Shown here in pieces: positions 54,750-63,595 of a stretch of 64,000 nucleotides of DNA. How positions within the stretch are numbered: position 1 is the first letter of the stretch; every line of letters starts with the position of its first letter. Location of the stretch: the NCBI RefSeq assembly GCF_024346995.1, contig NZ_AP024887.1:1240001-1304000 (forward strand), in the 5' to 3' direction. Below the pieces are notes generated by a model, which saw only the letters and a program-made list of their open reading frames with translations, did no database searches and was not told where the DNA came from. Source of the DNA: Vibrio palustris (GTDB taxonomy: Bacteria > Pseudomonadota > Gammaproteobacteria > Enterobacterales > Vibrionaceae). Both the position numbers and the translations under genes were made by a program.

Positions 54750-55381
54750 TGCGTCGACTGTTTATCGCGATACCCGTTGCCTTAACGATAGCATTTGGAT
54801 TATTCATGCTGATGGCATGGATGATCCATAATGGCGCACAAGCACCCGAAAAAAGTGACCCTGTACGGTTTAATATGATGATGGTGGAAAAAGAACAAAA
54901 AGTGCATCGCCGAGATCGCACGCCACCTCCAAAACCCGACGCGCCAACGCCACCCAAACAGCAAAAAATGACGCATCAAAAGCAAACCGCATCTTCGCCT
55001 GATGTCAGCCCTCAGGCGTCTCCTGTATCGGTCAAATCACTGGGTTTGGATACGGCTATTACAGGGATTAACGTGGATGCACCATCGATTGGTGATATAA
55101 AGGCCAATCAACAAGCGATGCCGATGTATCGAGTTAATCCTCGTTACCCATCAAGAGCGCAAAGTCGTGGCATTGAAGGGTTTGTCGTCCTTAAGTTTAC
55201 GATTGATGCATCGGGACATCCGGTTGATATTGAGATAATCAAAGCGAAGCCTAAACATATGTTTGAGCGCGAAGCTCGCCGCGCATTACGGCGTTGGAAA
55301 TATAAGCCTAAGGAAGTGGGGGGTCAGGCCGTTTCTCAGCCTGGACAAACGGTTAAGTTAGAATTTAGGTTAACGAAATGA
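54749..55381 (+). CDS. tonB: TonB2 energy transducer (right copy)
   Basis: This 210-residue protein has an N-terminal helix (about 3-24) and a short Pro-Lys region (DRTPPPKPDAPTPPKQQK, about 51-68). A canonical TonB C-terminal domain begins YRVNPRYPSRAQSRGIEGFV (about 126-145) and ends WKYKPKEVGGQAVSQPGQTV. The YP motif and GIEG strand are intact, unlike the left copy. Gene order supports TonB2. Confidence 0.92.
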   Translation: MRRLFIAIPVALTIAFGLFMLMAWMIHNGAQAPEKSDPVRFNMMMVEKEQKVHRRDRTPPPKPDAPTPPKQQKMTHQKQTASSPDVSPQASPVSVKSLGLDTAITGINVDAPSIGDIKANQQAMPMYRVNPRYPSRAQSRGIEGFVVLKFTIDASGHPVDIEIIKAKPKHMFEREARRALRRWKYKPKEVGGQAVSQPGQTVKLEFRLTK

Positions 55382-56583
55382 TGAAATCATATAGATTGTT
55401 ACGCTCTACTTTACTAATGATCAGTGCCAGTTTGGTGGGAGTAATGCCAGTGATGGCCGGGACATTGAGCCCAGCGGTTGCGACGAAAGCGTTAAAAGCG
55501 AAAAAGTTAGCCGACAAGAAGCATTACGATAAAGCCATTGAAGTACTGACGCCTTTACCAAAGCAAGCCTACGATAAAGCGTATATGGCGAGAATGTTGG
55601 GTATTTTTTATTGGCAAAATGAGCAAATTAAGCCAGCAATCAAAGCGCTACGCTTAGCCGTCAGCGGCGATCAACTCGAACCGGAACAAGCTTGGTCAAC
55701 CAGACGTATGCTCGCGGATATCCTATTGATGAATCAGCAGTATAAGCCGGCATTAACTGAGTATTCTCAACTCGTTAAGGCGCAGCCAAAGTCAAAAAGT
55801 CACGAGGATAAAGCAGAGTTATGGTTACGTATCAGTCAAATTCATTATCAATTGGAAGATTGGTCTAAAACCTTATCGAGTATACAGCGCTATCACCAAT
55901 TGGGGATGCCGGATGCGGTACAGCCGCTCTCACTAAAAGTAGGCGCGCAGTTACAATTGTCTCAATGGACATCGGCGATTCCGACGCTGAAAAAATTATT
56001 GTTGCTTGAACCGCAAAAAAAACGCTGGTGGATGCAGTTAGTCAATCTTGAAATGCGCGTGAAGCGTCAAAATGATGCGTTAGACTCGCTGGCGTTAGCA
56101 AAATTACAGGGCATTGAATTTAACCAGCAAGAAACACGATTATTAGCGCAACTTTATGCACAAAATGGTATTCCAGAGCGTGCAGCGCAAGTGATGTCTA
56201 CACTCAAAGGTGCTGAGAATGATAAGGCATTGTTGGTCTCTCAAGCGCAATATTGGCAGCGCGCTAAAGAATGGGATAAGGCGATTGATACTTGGCAACT
56301 CGCCGCGCAGCACGATGAGAAGTACCATTGGAATGTCGCACAATTGATGTTACAGCAAGGACAATATCGCGCCGCATTACACGTACTCGATAACATCAAG
56401 GATCCAAGTCGCCAAGTGGATGTGGCATTAGCGAGAACGCGTGCTCTTTATCAGTTAGATAAAGTCGATCACGCGCTCAAACAAGCACACTATGCGAATC
56501 ATTTACAGCCTTCAGCAGAGGCGAAAAGTTGGATAAAATACCTGAAACAACTGCAACGCATGACGAAAAAACGCACCTCTTAA
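55378..56583 (+). CDS. TPR repeat periplasmic protein of the TonB2 cluster (right copy)
   Basis: This 401-residue protein has a signal peptide ending MPVMAG (about residue 27). TPR units follow, for example KLADKKHYDKAIEVLTPLPK (about 42-61) and YWQRAKEWDKAIDTWQLAAQ. It overlaps the tonB stop codon and ends the operon. It is equivalent to the TPR gene that, as I recall, follows tonB2 in V. cholerae. Confidence 0.84.
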   Translation: MMKSYRLLRSTLLMISASLVGVMPVMAGTLSPAVATKALKAKKLADKKHYDKAIEVLTPLPKQAYDKAYMARMLGIFYWQNEQIKPAIKALRLAVSGDQLEPEQAWSTRRMLADILLMNQQYKPALTEYSQLVKAQPKSKSHEDKAELWLRISQIHYQLEDWSKTLSSIQRYHQLGMPDAVQPLSLKVGAQLQLSQWTSAIPTLKKLLLLEPQKKRWWMQLVNLEMRVKRQNDALDSLALAKLQGIEFNQQETRLLAQLYAQNGIPERAAQVMSTLKGAENDKALLVSQAQYWQRAKEWDKAIDTWQLAAQHDEKYHWNVAQLMLQQGQYRAALHVLDNIKDPSRQVDVALARTRALYQLDKVDHALKQAHYANHLQPSAEAKSWIKYLKQLQRMTKKRTS

Positions 56584-56636
56584 GGGGAAAATAGCATACA
56601 GAAATATGAATGTGTCCCTGTAATGAGATAGATGTT

Positions 56637-56673
56637 AAAAAGCCAATCGCTTACTTGTGATTGGCTTTTTTTA
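56637..56673 (+). terminator. Rho-independent terminator of the TonB2 cluster
   Basis: AAAAAGCCAATC-gcttacttgt-GATTGGCTTTTTTT, a strong stem with A and T tracts on both sides. Confidence 0.88.
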
Positions 56674-56748
56674 TAGGGGTATATTTGCGCTGTCATTAAT
56701 GCGAAGTCGCCCCCAAAATACGAGGTGATGGCGTGTCATGTAATGAAA

Positions 56749-56808
56749 GATATCGAGAGCTGCGCCGTAGCGCTTGTTATTAGCGGTCGAGGAGTTAAAT
56801 TCGATATC
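56749..56808 (+). repeat. Inverted-repeat leader upstream of the DNA ligase gene
   Basis: GATATCGA (56749) pairs with TTCGATATC (56800), enclosing a small GCGC-cgta-GCGC hairpin, about 40 bases before the ligase start. Its function is unknown. Confidence 0.35.
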
Positions 56809-56847
56809 TATATAGTGACTTTTTACCCCGATTAAAAGGTCATAGAG

Positions 56848-57732
56848 ATGAGACATTTCATAACAACCATGACACCAAAAGCGGTGTTCGCATTATCGTT
56901 TTGGTCTTTGTTTCCAAGCTTTGCTTATGCTAATTCGAGCCGAGATGGTCACCAGCAAGGCTTACCGCCTGTCGCCTTGGCTAATGATTACCGTCAATCG
57001 ATCGTGGTTAAACGCTATTGGTTTAGTGAAAAATACGATGGTATTCGCGCGATTTGGAATGGTCAGCAACTGATAACGCGAACCGGAAACCCCATTTATG
57101 CGCCGTCATGGTTTACCGCTGGATTGCCTAATGATTGGATTGAAGGGGAACTATGGGCAGGAAGGGGGAATTTCCATACAGTGCAAAAAACAGTGCTTGA
57201 TCATCAACCAGATAGTAGCGCTTGGCGCCACATTCAGTGGATGGTATTTGATATGCCAAAAGCCGCTGGTGTCTATCCTCAGCGTTATGCACTGTTGTCC
57301 CATTGGGTCACTGTATTTCAACGTTCACATGTAAGGCTTGTTGATTATCAGCCAGTTGTCTCTCATCAACAATTATTAACGACACTCGCAAAGGTTGATG
57401 ATCAGCAAGGTGAAGGCATTATGCTTCAATCAGTCACGGATGATTATCGCGCAGGCCGTAGTGATGCGTTATTAAAACTAAAAAGCGTCGCGGATGCCGA
57501 AGCGACAGTGATTGGGTATAAACCTGGACAAGGGCGATGGAAGGGAATGGTAGGGTCGTTAAAAGTGCGTGACAATAAAGGGCAAGTGTTTTTCCTGGGT
57601 AGTGGCTTAAGTGAACAACAACGTCGTCATCCGCCGGCGATCGGAAGCTCCGTCACCTTTCGTCATAATGGATTTACTTATAAAGGGACGCCAAGGTTTG
57701 CCCGCTTTTTGCGAGAACGCATGCCAGAGTAG
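56848..57732 (+). CDS. Periplasmic ATP-dependent DNA ligase
   Basis: This 294-residue minimal ligase has an N-terminal secretion signal (AVFALSFWSLFPSFAYA, about 12-28). The adenylation motif is SEKYDGIRAIW (about 62-72, nucleophile Lys64). Motif III is WIEGELW, motif IV is GEGIMLQSV, and motif V is ALLKLKSV. A short OB domain with no further additions follows. It is of the type described for V. cholerae and Haemophilus (often called LigE-like). Export suggests a role on DNA in the periplasm, perhaps during DNA uptake. It follows the TonB2 cluster, as I recall in V. cholerae. Confidence 0.9.
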   Translation: MRHFITTMTPKAVFALSFWSLFPSFAYANSSRDGHQQGLPPVALANDYRQSIVVKRYWFSEKYDGIRAIWNGQQLITRTGNPIYAPSWFTAGLPNDWIEGELWAGRGNFHTVQKTVLDHQPDSSAWRHIQWMVFDMPKAAGVYPQRYALLSHWVTVFQRSHVRLVDYQPVVSHQQLLTTLAKVDDQQGEGIMLQSVTDDYRAGRSDALLKLKSVADAEATVIGYKPGQGRWKGMVGSLKVRDNKGQVFFLGSGLSEQQRRHPPAIGSSVTFRHNGFTYKGTPRFARFLRERMPE

Positions 57733-57771
57733 CACTCTAATACCTAATATGTGATTCTCAGACGAAGAAAA

Positions 57772-58797
57772 CTAACGGTTGCCAACGTTTACAGAGCAGC
57801 GTTTGAATAGTGTTTGCCAATAAGCGATATGCCGCGCAATAGCTTGGCGAAAGTTACGATGAATAGTATCTATAGGTAGACGATATACTTGTGCCGTAAC
57901 AGGATGAGGTCTTTTAAGAGGAGCGAATAGCGTTAATGGTTTCTCTATCTCTAAATAGGCGCCATCAACACTAGCAAGGTAAGGCTGTATATCTCCGATA
58001 AAAAAGCGTTGAAAAACATTCCGTAAGTGTTGTAAACGAGTTCTGTTAGTATTGGGCCCACACCAAATTTGTGCATCATTATGTGTCAGTTGCTCGGTAA
58101 TAATATTTAACCACTGTGTGGCATTGAGCATAGAAAACATCAAATCGCCAATGAGCGGTCGTTTGTCTAATGTTTCTTGATATGGTGCGATCATCGCCGG
58201 TGTGCGTTGCCACTGACTATTGTCGATCCATTGGTGAATGTGATTGAGCCGTACTAGTGCGGCAGGGGTTTTACCGTAGTCACGATTGCTTTGGTACCAC
58301 TGTTGTGTTGTCATTTGGTGTCGCATAGACTCACTGGTATATAAGAAATTGTGCCAGTGTTGTGTGATATGACGTTGTTTGAATGCAATTAGCTTTTGAA
58401 TTTTTTGACGAAATTCATCAGTAATGGCCGGGTTTGTCTGGCATTGGTGTAAACCGTGCAGAATCAAAAGCTGATAATCGAGGTTGCGAAACTCATCTTG
58501 GACTTTGCCCAATATTGAATTGCGCTCAGCAATTAAATGAAACAATTCACATTGGCGAAACTGATAACTATCCAGTAATCCGATAGAAACAGAAGGAATC
58601 AACTGGTGAGTTTGCCGTTTTTCTGGAAGAGTGACGGCCATTGTCTTGGGGCTGGGTAACGAGTGAACGTTTTGCACGCTCGCAATACGTGTTAAGTACG
58701 TCTCAAACTGCCCCTTTATCTGGGGCTTATCTTGCCATTGACAGGCGCAGAGTAGGAGAGCACATAAGCTACAGACAATACGTTGTGAATATTTCAC
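57772..58797 (-). CDS. DUF3080 lipoprotein
   Basis: This 341-residue protein starts at GTG 58797, chosen because AAGGAG lies five bases upstream. This start yields a clean lipoprotein signal (MKYSQRIVCSLCALLLCAC). The mature part is helical, with FRQCELFHLIAERNSILGKV and a C-terminal WQTLFKRCSVNVGNR. It matches my memory of Vibrio DUF3080 proteins found between lig and norM. No catalytic motif is evident. It converges with the ligase gene. Confidence 0.72.
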   Translation of the reverse strand: MKYSQRIVCSLCALLLCACQWQDKPQIKGQFETYLTRIASVQNVHSLPSPKTMAVTLPEKRQTHQLIPSVSIGLLDSYQFRQCELFHLIAERNSILGKVQDEFRNLDYQLLILHGLHQCQTNPAITDEFRQKIQKLIAFKQRHITQHWHNFLYTSESMRHQMTTQQWYQSNRDYGKTPAALVRLNHIHQWIDNSQWQRTPAMIAPYQETLDKRPLIGDLMFSMLNATQWLNIITEQLTHNDAQIWCGPNTNRTRLQHLRNVFQRFFIGDIQPYLASVDGAYLEIEKPLTLFAPLKRPHPVTAQVYRLPIDTIHRNFRQAIARHIAYWQTLFKRCSVNVGNR

Positions 58798-58849
58798 GGC
58801 TCGGCTCTCCTTTCTCATTCAATAGACTAGGTTAATCCAATCAATAAAC

Positions 58850-60232
58850 TTAGGACTCTGGTTCATTACGCCCATAGCCCATTTTTTCAGCGCCCCCAGC
58901 TTTTTGTAGCCAATGTAGACGTTTACCAAGTAACAATGCTGCGGCGACCAAGGCGATGATAAAACCAAACCAAAAGCCTTTTGCTCCCATCGCGGGTACA
59001 AGCCAATCGGTACGTCCTAAAATAAACCCAATCGGTAGTCCTAGAATCCAATAAGCAAAGAAGGTACGAATAAAGATAGCATTCATATCTTTATAACCGC
59101 GCAGGGCGCCGGCTGCGACTACTTGAACCGCATCTGCGCATTGGTAAATCGCGGCAAATAATAGTAGCTGCATCGCTAGCGTAATAACCTCTGGATTATC
59201 GGTATATAACTCGGCAATGTTTTCACGTAATAGCACAGTCATAGCGGCAGTCATAACAGCGGTACTGACCGCGACGATTAATCCTACGTTAGAGGCAATG
59301 GTTGCGCCGCGTAAGTTTTCTTCCCCCAACTTACTTCCAACTCTAATAGATACCGCGCCTCCAATACTCATCGGTAACATGAATATCATCGATGAAAAGT
59401 TAATGGCGACTTGGTGAGAAGCCACAACCATCGGGCCTAATGGGGCAACCAGTAATGCCACCACGGCAAATAGTGTTACTTCAAAAAATATCGATGCTGC
59501 GACGGGAAAGCCTAAGCGGAACAAACTGAACTGCGTTTTCCATTGTGGTTTATGAAACTCACTGAACACATTGATATGCGCCAGTTTTTTAGAGGTGATG
59601 ACATAAAAGACAATCAGCGCGAGCATAATCCAGTAAACAATGGCGGTCGCAATGCCACATCCAATGCCACCAAAGGCAGGAACGCCAAATTTTCCGTAAA
59701 CAAAAATCCAGTTTAACGGCACATTGCACAGTAGGCCGAGAAAACCAATGACCATCGAGGGTTTGGTTAGTGCCATACCATCGGTATAGCTTCGAAACGC
59801 CTGAAATAGTAAAAAGGCAGGGACGGCAAACACCACCGCATACAGATAGCCGATGGTTTTCTCTTGCATGGTTGATTCTATGCCCATGAGTTCAACCACA
59901 ACACCAGCATTAAGTAGCAATAAAATGGTAGGAATACTCAATAGCAATGCCATCGCGATCCCTTGCTGAACTTCAAATGGGATTTTCTTCTGTCGTGCCG
60001 CGCCATTTAATTGCGCGATAACCGGGACCAAAGACATCAGTAAGCCGACCCCAAATAGAATGATAGGGGTCCAAAGACTTGCCGCTACAGAGACGGCCGC
60101 CATATCAGTAGCACTGACTCCGCCAGCCATGATCGTATCAACAAAACTCATACCCGTTTGTGCGATCGAAGCGACCAATATTGGCGATGCTAACTTGATT
60201 AAGTTCGACGTTTCTTGTTTGTAGTGCTGCAC
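58850..60232 (-). CDS. norM: MATE multidrug efflux transporter NorM
   Basis: This 460-residue sodium-driven exporter has twelve helices in two bundles. It starts MQHYKQETSNLIKLASPILV. The N-lobe contains the VDTIMAGGVSATDMAAVSVA signature. The key acidic residues seem present, for example Asp in SFVDTIMAG and Glu in FFEVTLFAVVALL. V. cholerae NorM (VC1540) is 461 residues and sits in the same neighbourhood. It exports cationic drugs and fluoroquinolones. Confidence 0.93.
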   Translation of the reverse strand: MQHYKQETSNLIKLASPILVASIAQTGMSFVDTIMAGGVSATDMAAVSVAASLWTPIILFGVGLLMSLVPVIAQLNGAARQKKIPFEVQQGIAMALLLSIPTILLLLNAGVVVELMGIESTMQEKTIGYLYAVVFAVPAFLLFQAFRSYTDGMALTKPSMVIGFLGLLCNVPLNWIFVYGKFGVPAFGGIGCGIATAIVYWIMLALIVFYVITSKKLAHINVFSEFHKPQWKTQFSLFRLGFPVAASIFFEVTLFAVVALLVAPLGPMVVASHQVAINFSSMIFMLPMSIGGAVSIRVGSKLGEENLRGATIASNVGLIVAVSTAVMTAAMTVLLRENIAELYTDNPEVITLAMQLLLFAAIYQCADAVQVVAAGALRGYKDMNAIFIRTFFAYWILGLPIGFILGRTDWLVPAMGAKGFWFGFIIALVAAALLLGKRLHWLQKAGGAEKMGYGRNEPES

Positions 60233-60422
60233 TCAGTTCTCCCAACAGACCTAATAGGTGGATATCTCTATAATCTTTTCATGATGATTTTTGGAATCGA
60301 ATCATAATGAAATGTCGTTCATAGAGCCAGTCATTTGTGTACTTTCGTTGCTCCTTTGCTTATATCATCGTGGTAATAGTAATGAACCACATAGCATAAG
60401 AAAAATCACTATGAATAGCATA

Positions 60423-60455
60423 AAAAAAAGCACCGTCAGACGATGCTTTTTAATA
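60423..60455 (-). terminator. Rho-independent terminator of ribE
   Basis: On the minus strand AAGCATCGTC-t-GACGGTGCTTTTTTTT has a stem with one mismatch and a long T-run. It lies 25 bases after the ribE stop and separates it from norM. Confidence 0.7.
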
Positions 60456-60479
60456 GAGGCTTATCGTCTGGCTTTATGG

Positions 60480-61217
60480 TTAGGTCTTACTATTATGATT
60501 ATTTTGTGATTGACTAACGCTCAGTTGTATTTGCTGCGTAAGTGAGTCAATATTCTCACCGTTTGCGGCTAATAGAGCATTTAAAAGAGGTAATACTGGC
60601 CCTAACTTTTCGTCTATGGCATCGCGTACCGTATCGACCACGACTTGCGTACCTCGTTCAATTTCTACGTTAATCGCCGAACCTGCTTGTTTAGATTCAA
60701 AAGTCGTCATCCGTCGGGTTTCTGGAATTAACCATACATCAAACCAACCCTCTTGTTTGTTGACGTCTGAGACGGTCAGACTGGCTCCATTTAGGGCAAT
60801 ATACCCTTTCGGGAAAATATATTTTAACCACTCTTTGGTTACATCAATGCGAATACGATAGTTGTCATCGATATGTTGGATATCGCGAACATAGGCCGTA
60901 AAATCAATATGCCCAGATAAAGGGTGTCCGCCTATCTCTGCGCCGTCTTTCGCGGCGCGCTCTACATTAATGTATTGACCAGACTCAAATTCACTTAATG
61001 TTGTAATTTCTAAGCTTTTGAACATGATATCGAATTTGACAAGGGTTGGAGTGAGTAGTGCAGTGACGGTCAAACATACGCCATCAACGGCAACACTGGC
61101 GCCAATCGTTAAATCGTCGCAAAACCCAGCCTCAAACTCAATCTCGAACGTTCTAATTCCGTTCTCATCGCGAATTGATGCTATTTGTGCAGTTGATTGA
61201 ACAATGCCTGTGAACAT
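60480..61217 (-). CDS. ribE: Riboflavin synthase alpha chain
   Basis: This 245-residue enzyme converts two 6,7-dimethyl-8-ribityllumazines to riboflavin. There are two lumazine-binding repeats: MFTGIVQSTAQIASI with VDGVCLTV (about 1-55), and EIGGHPLSGHIDFTA with LNGASLTVSDVN (about 94-150). The catalytic region around Cys and His residues is retained. It lacks the changes expected of lumazine proteins. It is about 30 residues longer than E. coli RibC because of a Gln/Asn/Ser-rich C-terminal tail. It may be the second riboflavin synthase of the genome. Confidence 0.88.
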   Translation of the reverse strand: MFTGIVQSTAQIASIRDENGIRTFEIEFEAGFCDDLTIGASVAVDGVCLTVTALLTPTLVKFDIMFKSLEITTLSEFESGQYINVERAAKDGAEIGGHPLSGHIDFTAYVRDIQHIDDNYRIRIDVTKEWLKYIFPKGYIALNGASLTVSDVNKQEGWFDVWLIPETRRMTTFESKQAGSAINVEIERGTQVVVDTVRDAIDEKLGPVLPLLNALLAANGENIDSLTQQIQLSVSQSQNNHNSKT

Positions 61218-61342
61218 AATGTGTCATCCTCAATATGGCTTAAGCCACTCATGTAGTTAAATACTGAATCATGACTGCTATATTACCTGTGCGCGGTTGT
61301 GGTTGGCAACTGACTGACACTGAGTCGCGCCAATCTTACCGA

Positions 61343-62239
61343 TTATTTTGTGGATGAATCGACACACAACGAATGGTTATGATGGATCTCGTCAATAAGC
61401 GCTTGAGCTTGTACTAAATACTCGCCGCCGAAGAGATAACAGTGATTCATGACATGATATAAATGATAAATTGGCCGGCGTTGTTCATAATGTTGATGAA
61501 GTGGCCATATAGACTGATAACCTGCATAGAAAGATTGCGGGAATCCTCCAAATAATTCGGTCATGGCAATATCACATTCGCGATCTCCCCAGTAACAGGC
61601 CGGATCATAACATACCGCGCCAGTCTCTGTTTCTCCGACGTTACCTTGCCATAGATCGCCATGAAGTAGCGCTGGCTTGGGATGATGATTAGCTAAGCGT
61701 TGCTTGATCAGTGCGACGAATTGGTCAATGTCCACCAATTCTATGCCTCTTTCTTTGAGCAATTGTAATTGCCAACCAATACGCTGCTCCGCAAAAAATT
61801 GATGCCATTTGTTGGTCCAAGTATTAGGTTGAGGGGTCGCTCCGATGAAGTTATCATCATCATAGCCATATTGCTTTTGCTCTCCCCATTGATGCAGTTG
61901 GGCAAGCTGTTGACCTAACTGGTAGCTTGTTTGCTCAGCACGCAGAGGTGTCGTCGGTAGATATTGTAAGACGATAAAAGCATGACTTTTCGTTTGTCCG
62001 GTCAGAATGACTTTAGGGACAGTGAGCGTGTGGGTGTGATGCAAACTCGATAACGAGTGCTCTTCGGCCAAATACTGCACCAAAAAATCACGGCTATTGG
62101 TTTTTACCACATACTGCTCAATGCCATCACTAATGAGATAGACGTGACTGATGTTACCACCGTCTAGCGTCTGTTTGTCCTTAATCGTAAAAGAATACCC
62201 TAAAACGAGTGAAAGTTGCTCTCTAATGGATGCCCACAT
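61343..62239 (-). CDS. Fructosamine kinase family protein (YniA-like)
   Basis: This 298-residue protein of the aminoglycoside-phosphotransferase fold has QLHQWGEQKQYGYDDDNFIG, then a long region shared with E. coli YniA (TPQPNTWTNKWHQFFAEQRI). The catalytic loop is LLHGDLWQGN (about 188-197), and DPACYWGDRECDIAM supplies the metal Asp. It phosphorylates ketosamines or protein-bound fructosamines in the known family. ATG 62239 (MWASIREQ) behind GGAG is preferred. Earlier in-frame codons extend to 62335 without support. Confidence 0.88.
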   Translation of the reverse strand: MWASIREQLSLVLGYSFTIKDKQTLDGGNISHVYLISDGIEQYVVKTNSRDFLVQYLAEEHSLSSLHHTHTLTVPKVILTGQTKSHAFIVLQYLPTTPLRAEQTSYQLGQQLAQLHQWGEQKQYGYDDDNFIGATPQPNTWTNKWHQFFAEQRIGWQLQLLKERGIELVDIDQFVALIKQRLANHHPKPALLHGDLWQGNVGETETGAVCYDPACYWGDRECDIAMTELFGGFPQSFYAGYQSIWPLHQHYEQRRPIYHLYHVMNHCYLFGGEYLVQAQALIDEIHHNHSLCVDSSTK

Positions 62240-62570
62240 AGTCTTTTCTCCAACTGGAATTGACATGATAACGAGAGTGTAGTGAATGTGCGTGTGATCC
62301 GAAACCCATTCGTTGAAAAGCGATGAGTTCAGCAACTATATCGTCGATATTTCACTGCTTATTGAGACCCAGACATTCGTGCGGCATTTCTCGTCACGCT
62401 TGACTATAATATGGCGAACACGAAGCAATACGGTTAGCTGTATGCAAAAAGTGAATGAGGCTCAAGCGAAAAATGATAAAAAGCGATGTAAAGCATTGTC
62501 ACAGCAAGGCGTCATCGCTTAGTATGTTGAAACATGGTTTAGTCCAAGCATTTGAAAGCGGAGAATAAAA
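62240..62570. other. Intergenic region, mostly unassigned
   Basis: This stretch separates the divergent kinase and DUF3802 genes. It contains a TATAAT at 62405-62410 pointing right, without a good -35, and one short basic ORF (62442-62522). Nothing else is recognised. Confidence 0.5.
62442..62522 (+). CDS. Possible 26-codon basic peptide
   Basis: The ORF starts MQKVNEAQAKNDKKRC and ends GVIA. It lies 32 bases after a TATAAT element and 49 bases before the DUF3802 gene. It has no clear ribosome site. It may be a leader peptide or chance. The family is not recognised. Confidence 0.2.
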   Translation: MQKVNEAQAKNDKKRCKALSQQGVIA

Positions 62571-62912
62571 GTGGTTGTAGATACCGATGGTTACCTAGCA
62601 CTGATCGAACACCTTTCTTTTAACCTTGATATCTTTACTAAAGATGGGGATATCGGTGAAGAAAGTATCGAAGATGTAGTAACAGATATGGTTGCAAGTA
62701 ACATTATGGCCATTTTTGAGCAAAATCCTGAATTACACTCAAGTGTTCGCTTTAAATTACTAAAAGAAACCGATGCGGTGGTAGAAGATTTAGGCGAAGT
62801 CTTGGCTGGCGTATGGGAGAAACGTGCGACTAACGAGCAAATCGTTTTTCTTGATGAGTACGTAGCATTATTGAAAAACTTATTTGATTCAGCGGTGGCG
62901 GCATACGATTAA
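62571..62912 (+). CDS. DUF3802 family protein
   Basis: This 113-residue acidic cytosolic protein begins with a GTG behind GGAG (MVVDTDGYLALIEHLSFNLD). It has conserved VVTDMVASNIMAIFEQNPEL and LDEYVALLKNLFDSAVAAYD stretches and is predicted all-helical. DUF3802 is restricted to Vibrio and relatives as far as I recall. Its function is unknown. Confidence 0.72.
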   Translation: MVVDTDGYLALIEHLSFNLDIFTKDGDIGEESIEDVVTDMVASNIMAIFEQNPELHSSVRFKLLKETDAVVEDLGEVLAGVWEKRATNEQIVFLDEYVALLKNLFDSAVAAYD

Positions 62913-62941
62913 TACGCCCGCAGAGAGTGGGTATTATGCTT

Positions 62942-63466
62942 TTACTTCTTGATATGACGAAATTGCCAGAAGTGTGACGCCCAATAGGGGTTATCCATTC
63001 TCGATATCATAACGCCCTGGGATGATGATGCATGAATGAATTTCTGCTGGCCTAGATACAAGCCGACATGCTTCTCTTGGCGAGTGATATGGAAAAACAC
63101 CAAATCACCGTAACGTGCGTGACTTGGTGTAACACGTCTACCCACTGAACTTTGTTGAGTTGTGGTTCTTGGTAATGCAATTTGCCATGTGTTGGCATAA
63201 GCTATTTGCACCAAGGCAGAACAATCCACGCCTGTCGGGGTAGCTCCTCCCCAGCGATAGGGAACGCCTTGCCATTTGTCGTAGAAATCTTTGAGCGGCC
63301 GTGTTTGGTTCAATGTTCCGTTTTGATCTCGTAGCGTTTTAGCTGGTGGATTGGATGGTGTTGGTGAGGTACTACATCCTGCTAAACAGCTTAACGTTAA
63401 TAACCACAATGACCACTTTTCGCCTGCAACAGAGGTAAAAGCTGGTGGCATACTAAATATTGGCAT
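62942..63466 (-). CDS. NlpC/P60 family peptidoglycan endopeptidase, lipoprotein
   Basis: This 174-residue protein has a lipobox (LSCLAGC, about residue 31) and an NlpC/P60 domain. The catalytic Cys is in GVDCSALVQIAY, the His in KHVGLYLGQQKFIHAS, and WGGATPTGVDC precedes the Cys. It would cleave D-Glu to diaminopimelate peptide bonds in the periplasm. AAGGGAACT before ATG 63466 sets the start. Confidence 0.88.
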   Translation of the reverse strand: MPIFSMPPAFTSVAGEKWSLWLLTLSCLAGCSTSPTPSNPPAKTLRDQNGTLNQTRPLKDFYDKWQGVPYRWGGATPTGVDCSALVQIAYANTWQIALPRTTTQQSSVGRRVTPSHARYGDLVFFHITRQEKHVGLYLGQQKFIHASSSQGVMISRMDNPYWASHFWQFRHIKK

Positions 63467-63595
63467 AGTTCCCTTATTGATAGATGTATTCCTCATTATC
63501 TAGTGCACCATAACTAAATAGATTGTATGTCAATAAACGTTCCACTCTAAGTCAGCTGTTAAACAATAAAGCGCCATCAAGTTATCGACAATACG

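Noticed and set aside
56671..56856. 61-codon minus-strand ORF upstream of the DNA ligase gene
   Set aside because: It overlaps the terminator, the inverted-repeat leader and the ligase start, with no coding features.
60291..60509. 72-codon plus-strand ORF between norM and ribE
   Set aside because: It runs through the ribE terminator and into the ribE 3' end, and has no ribosome site.
62313..62441. Upstream part of the small ORF ending at 62522
   Set aside because: It crosses a TATAAT element and lacks a start site. Only the last 26 codons could be a real peptide.
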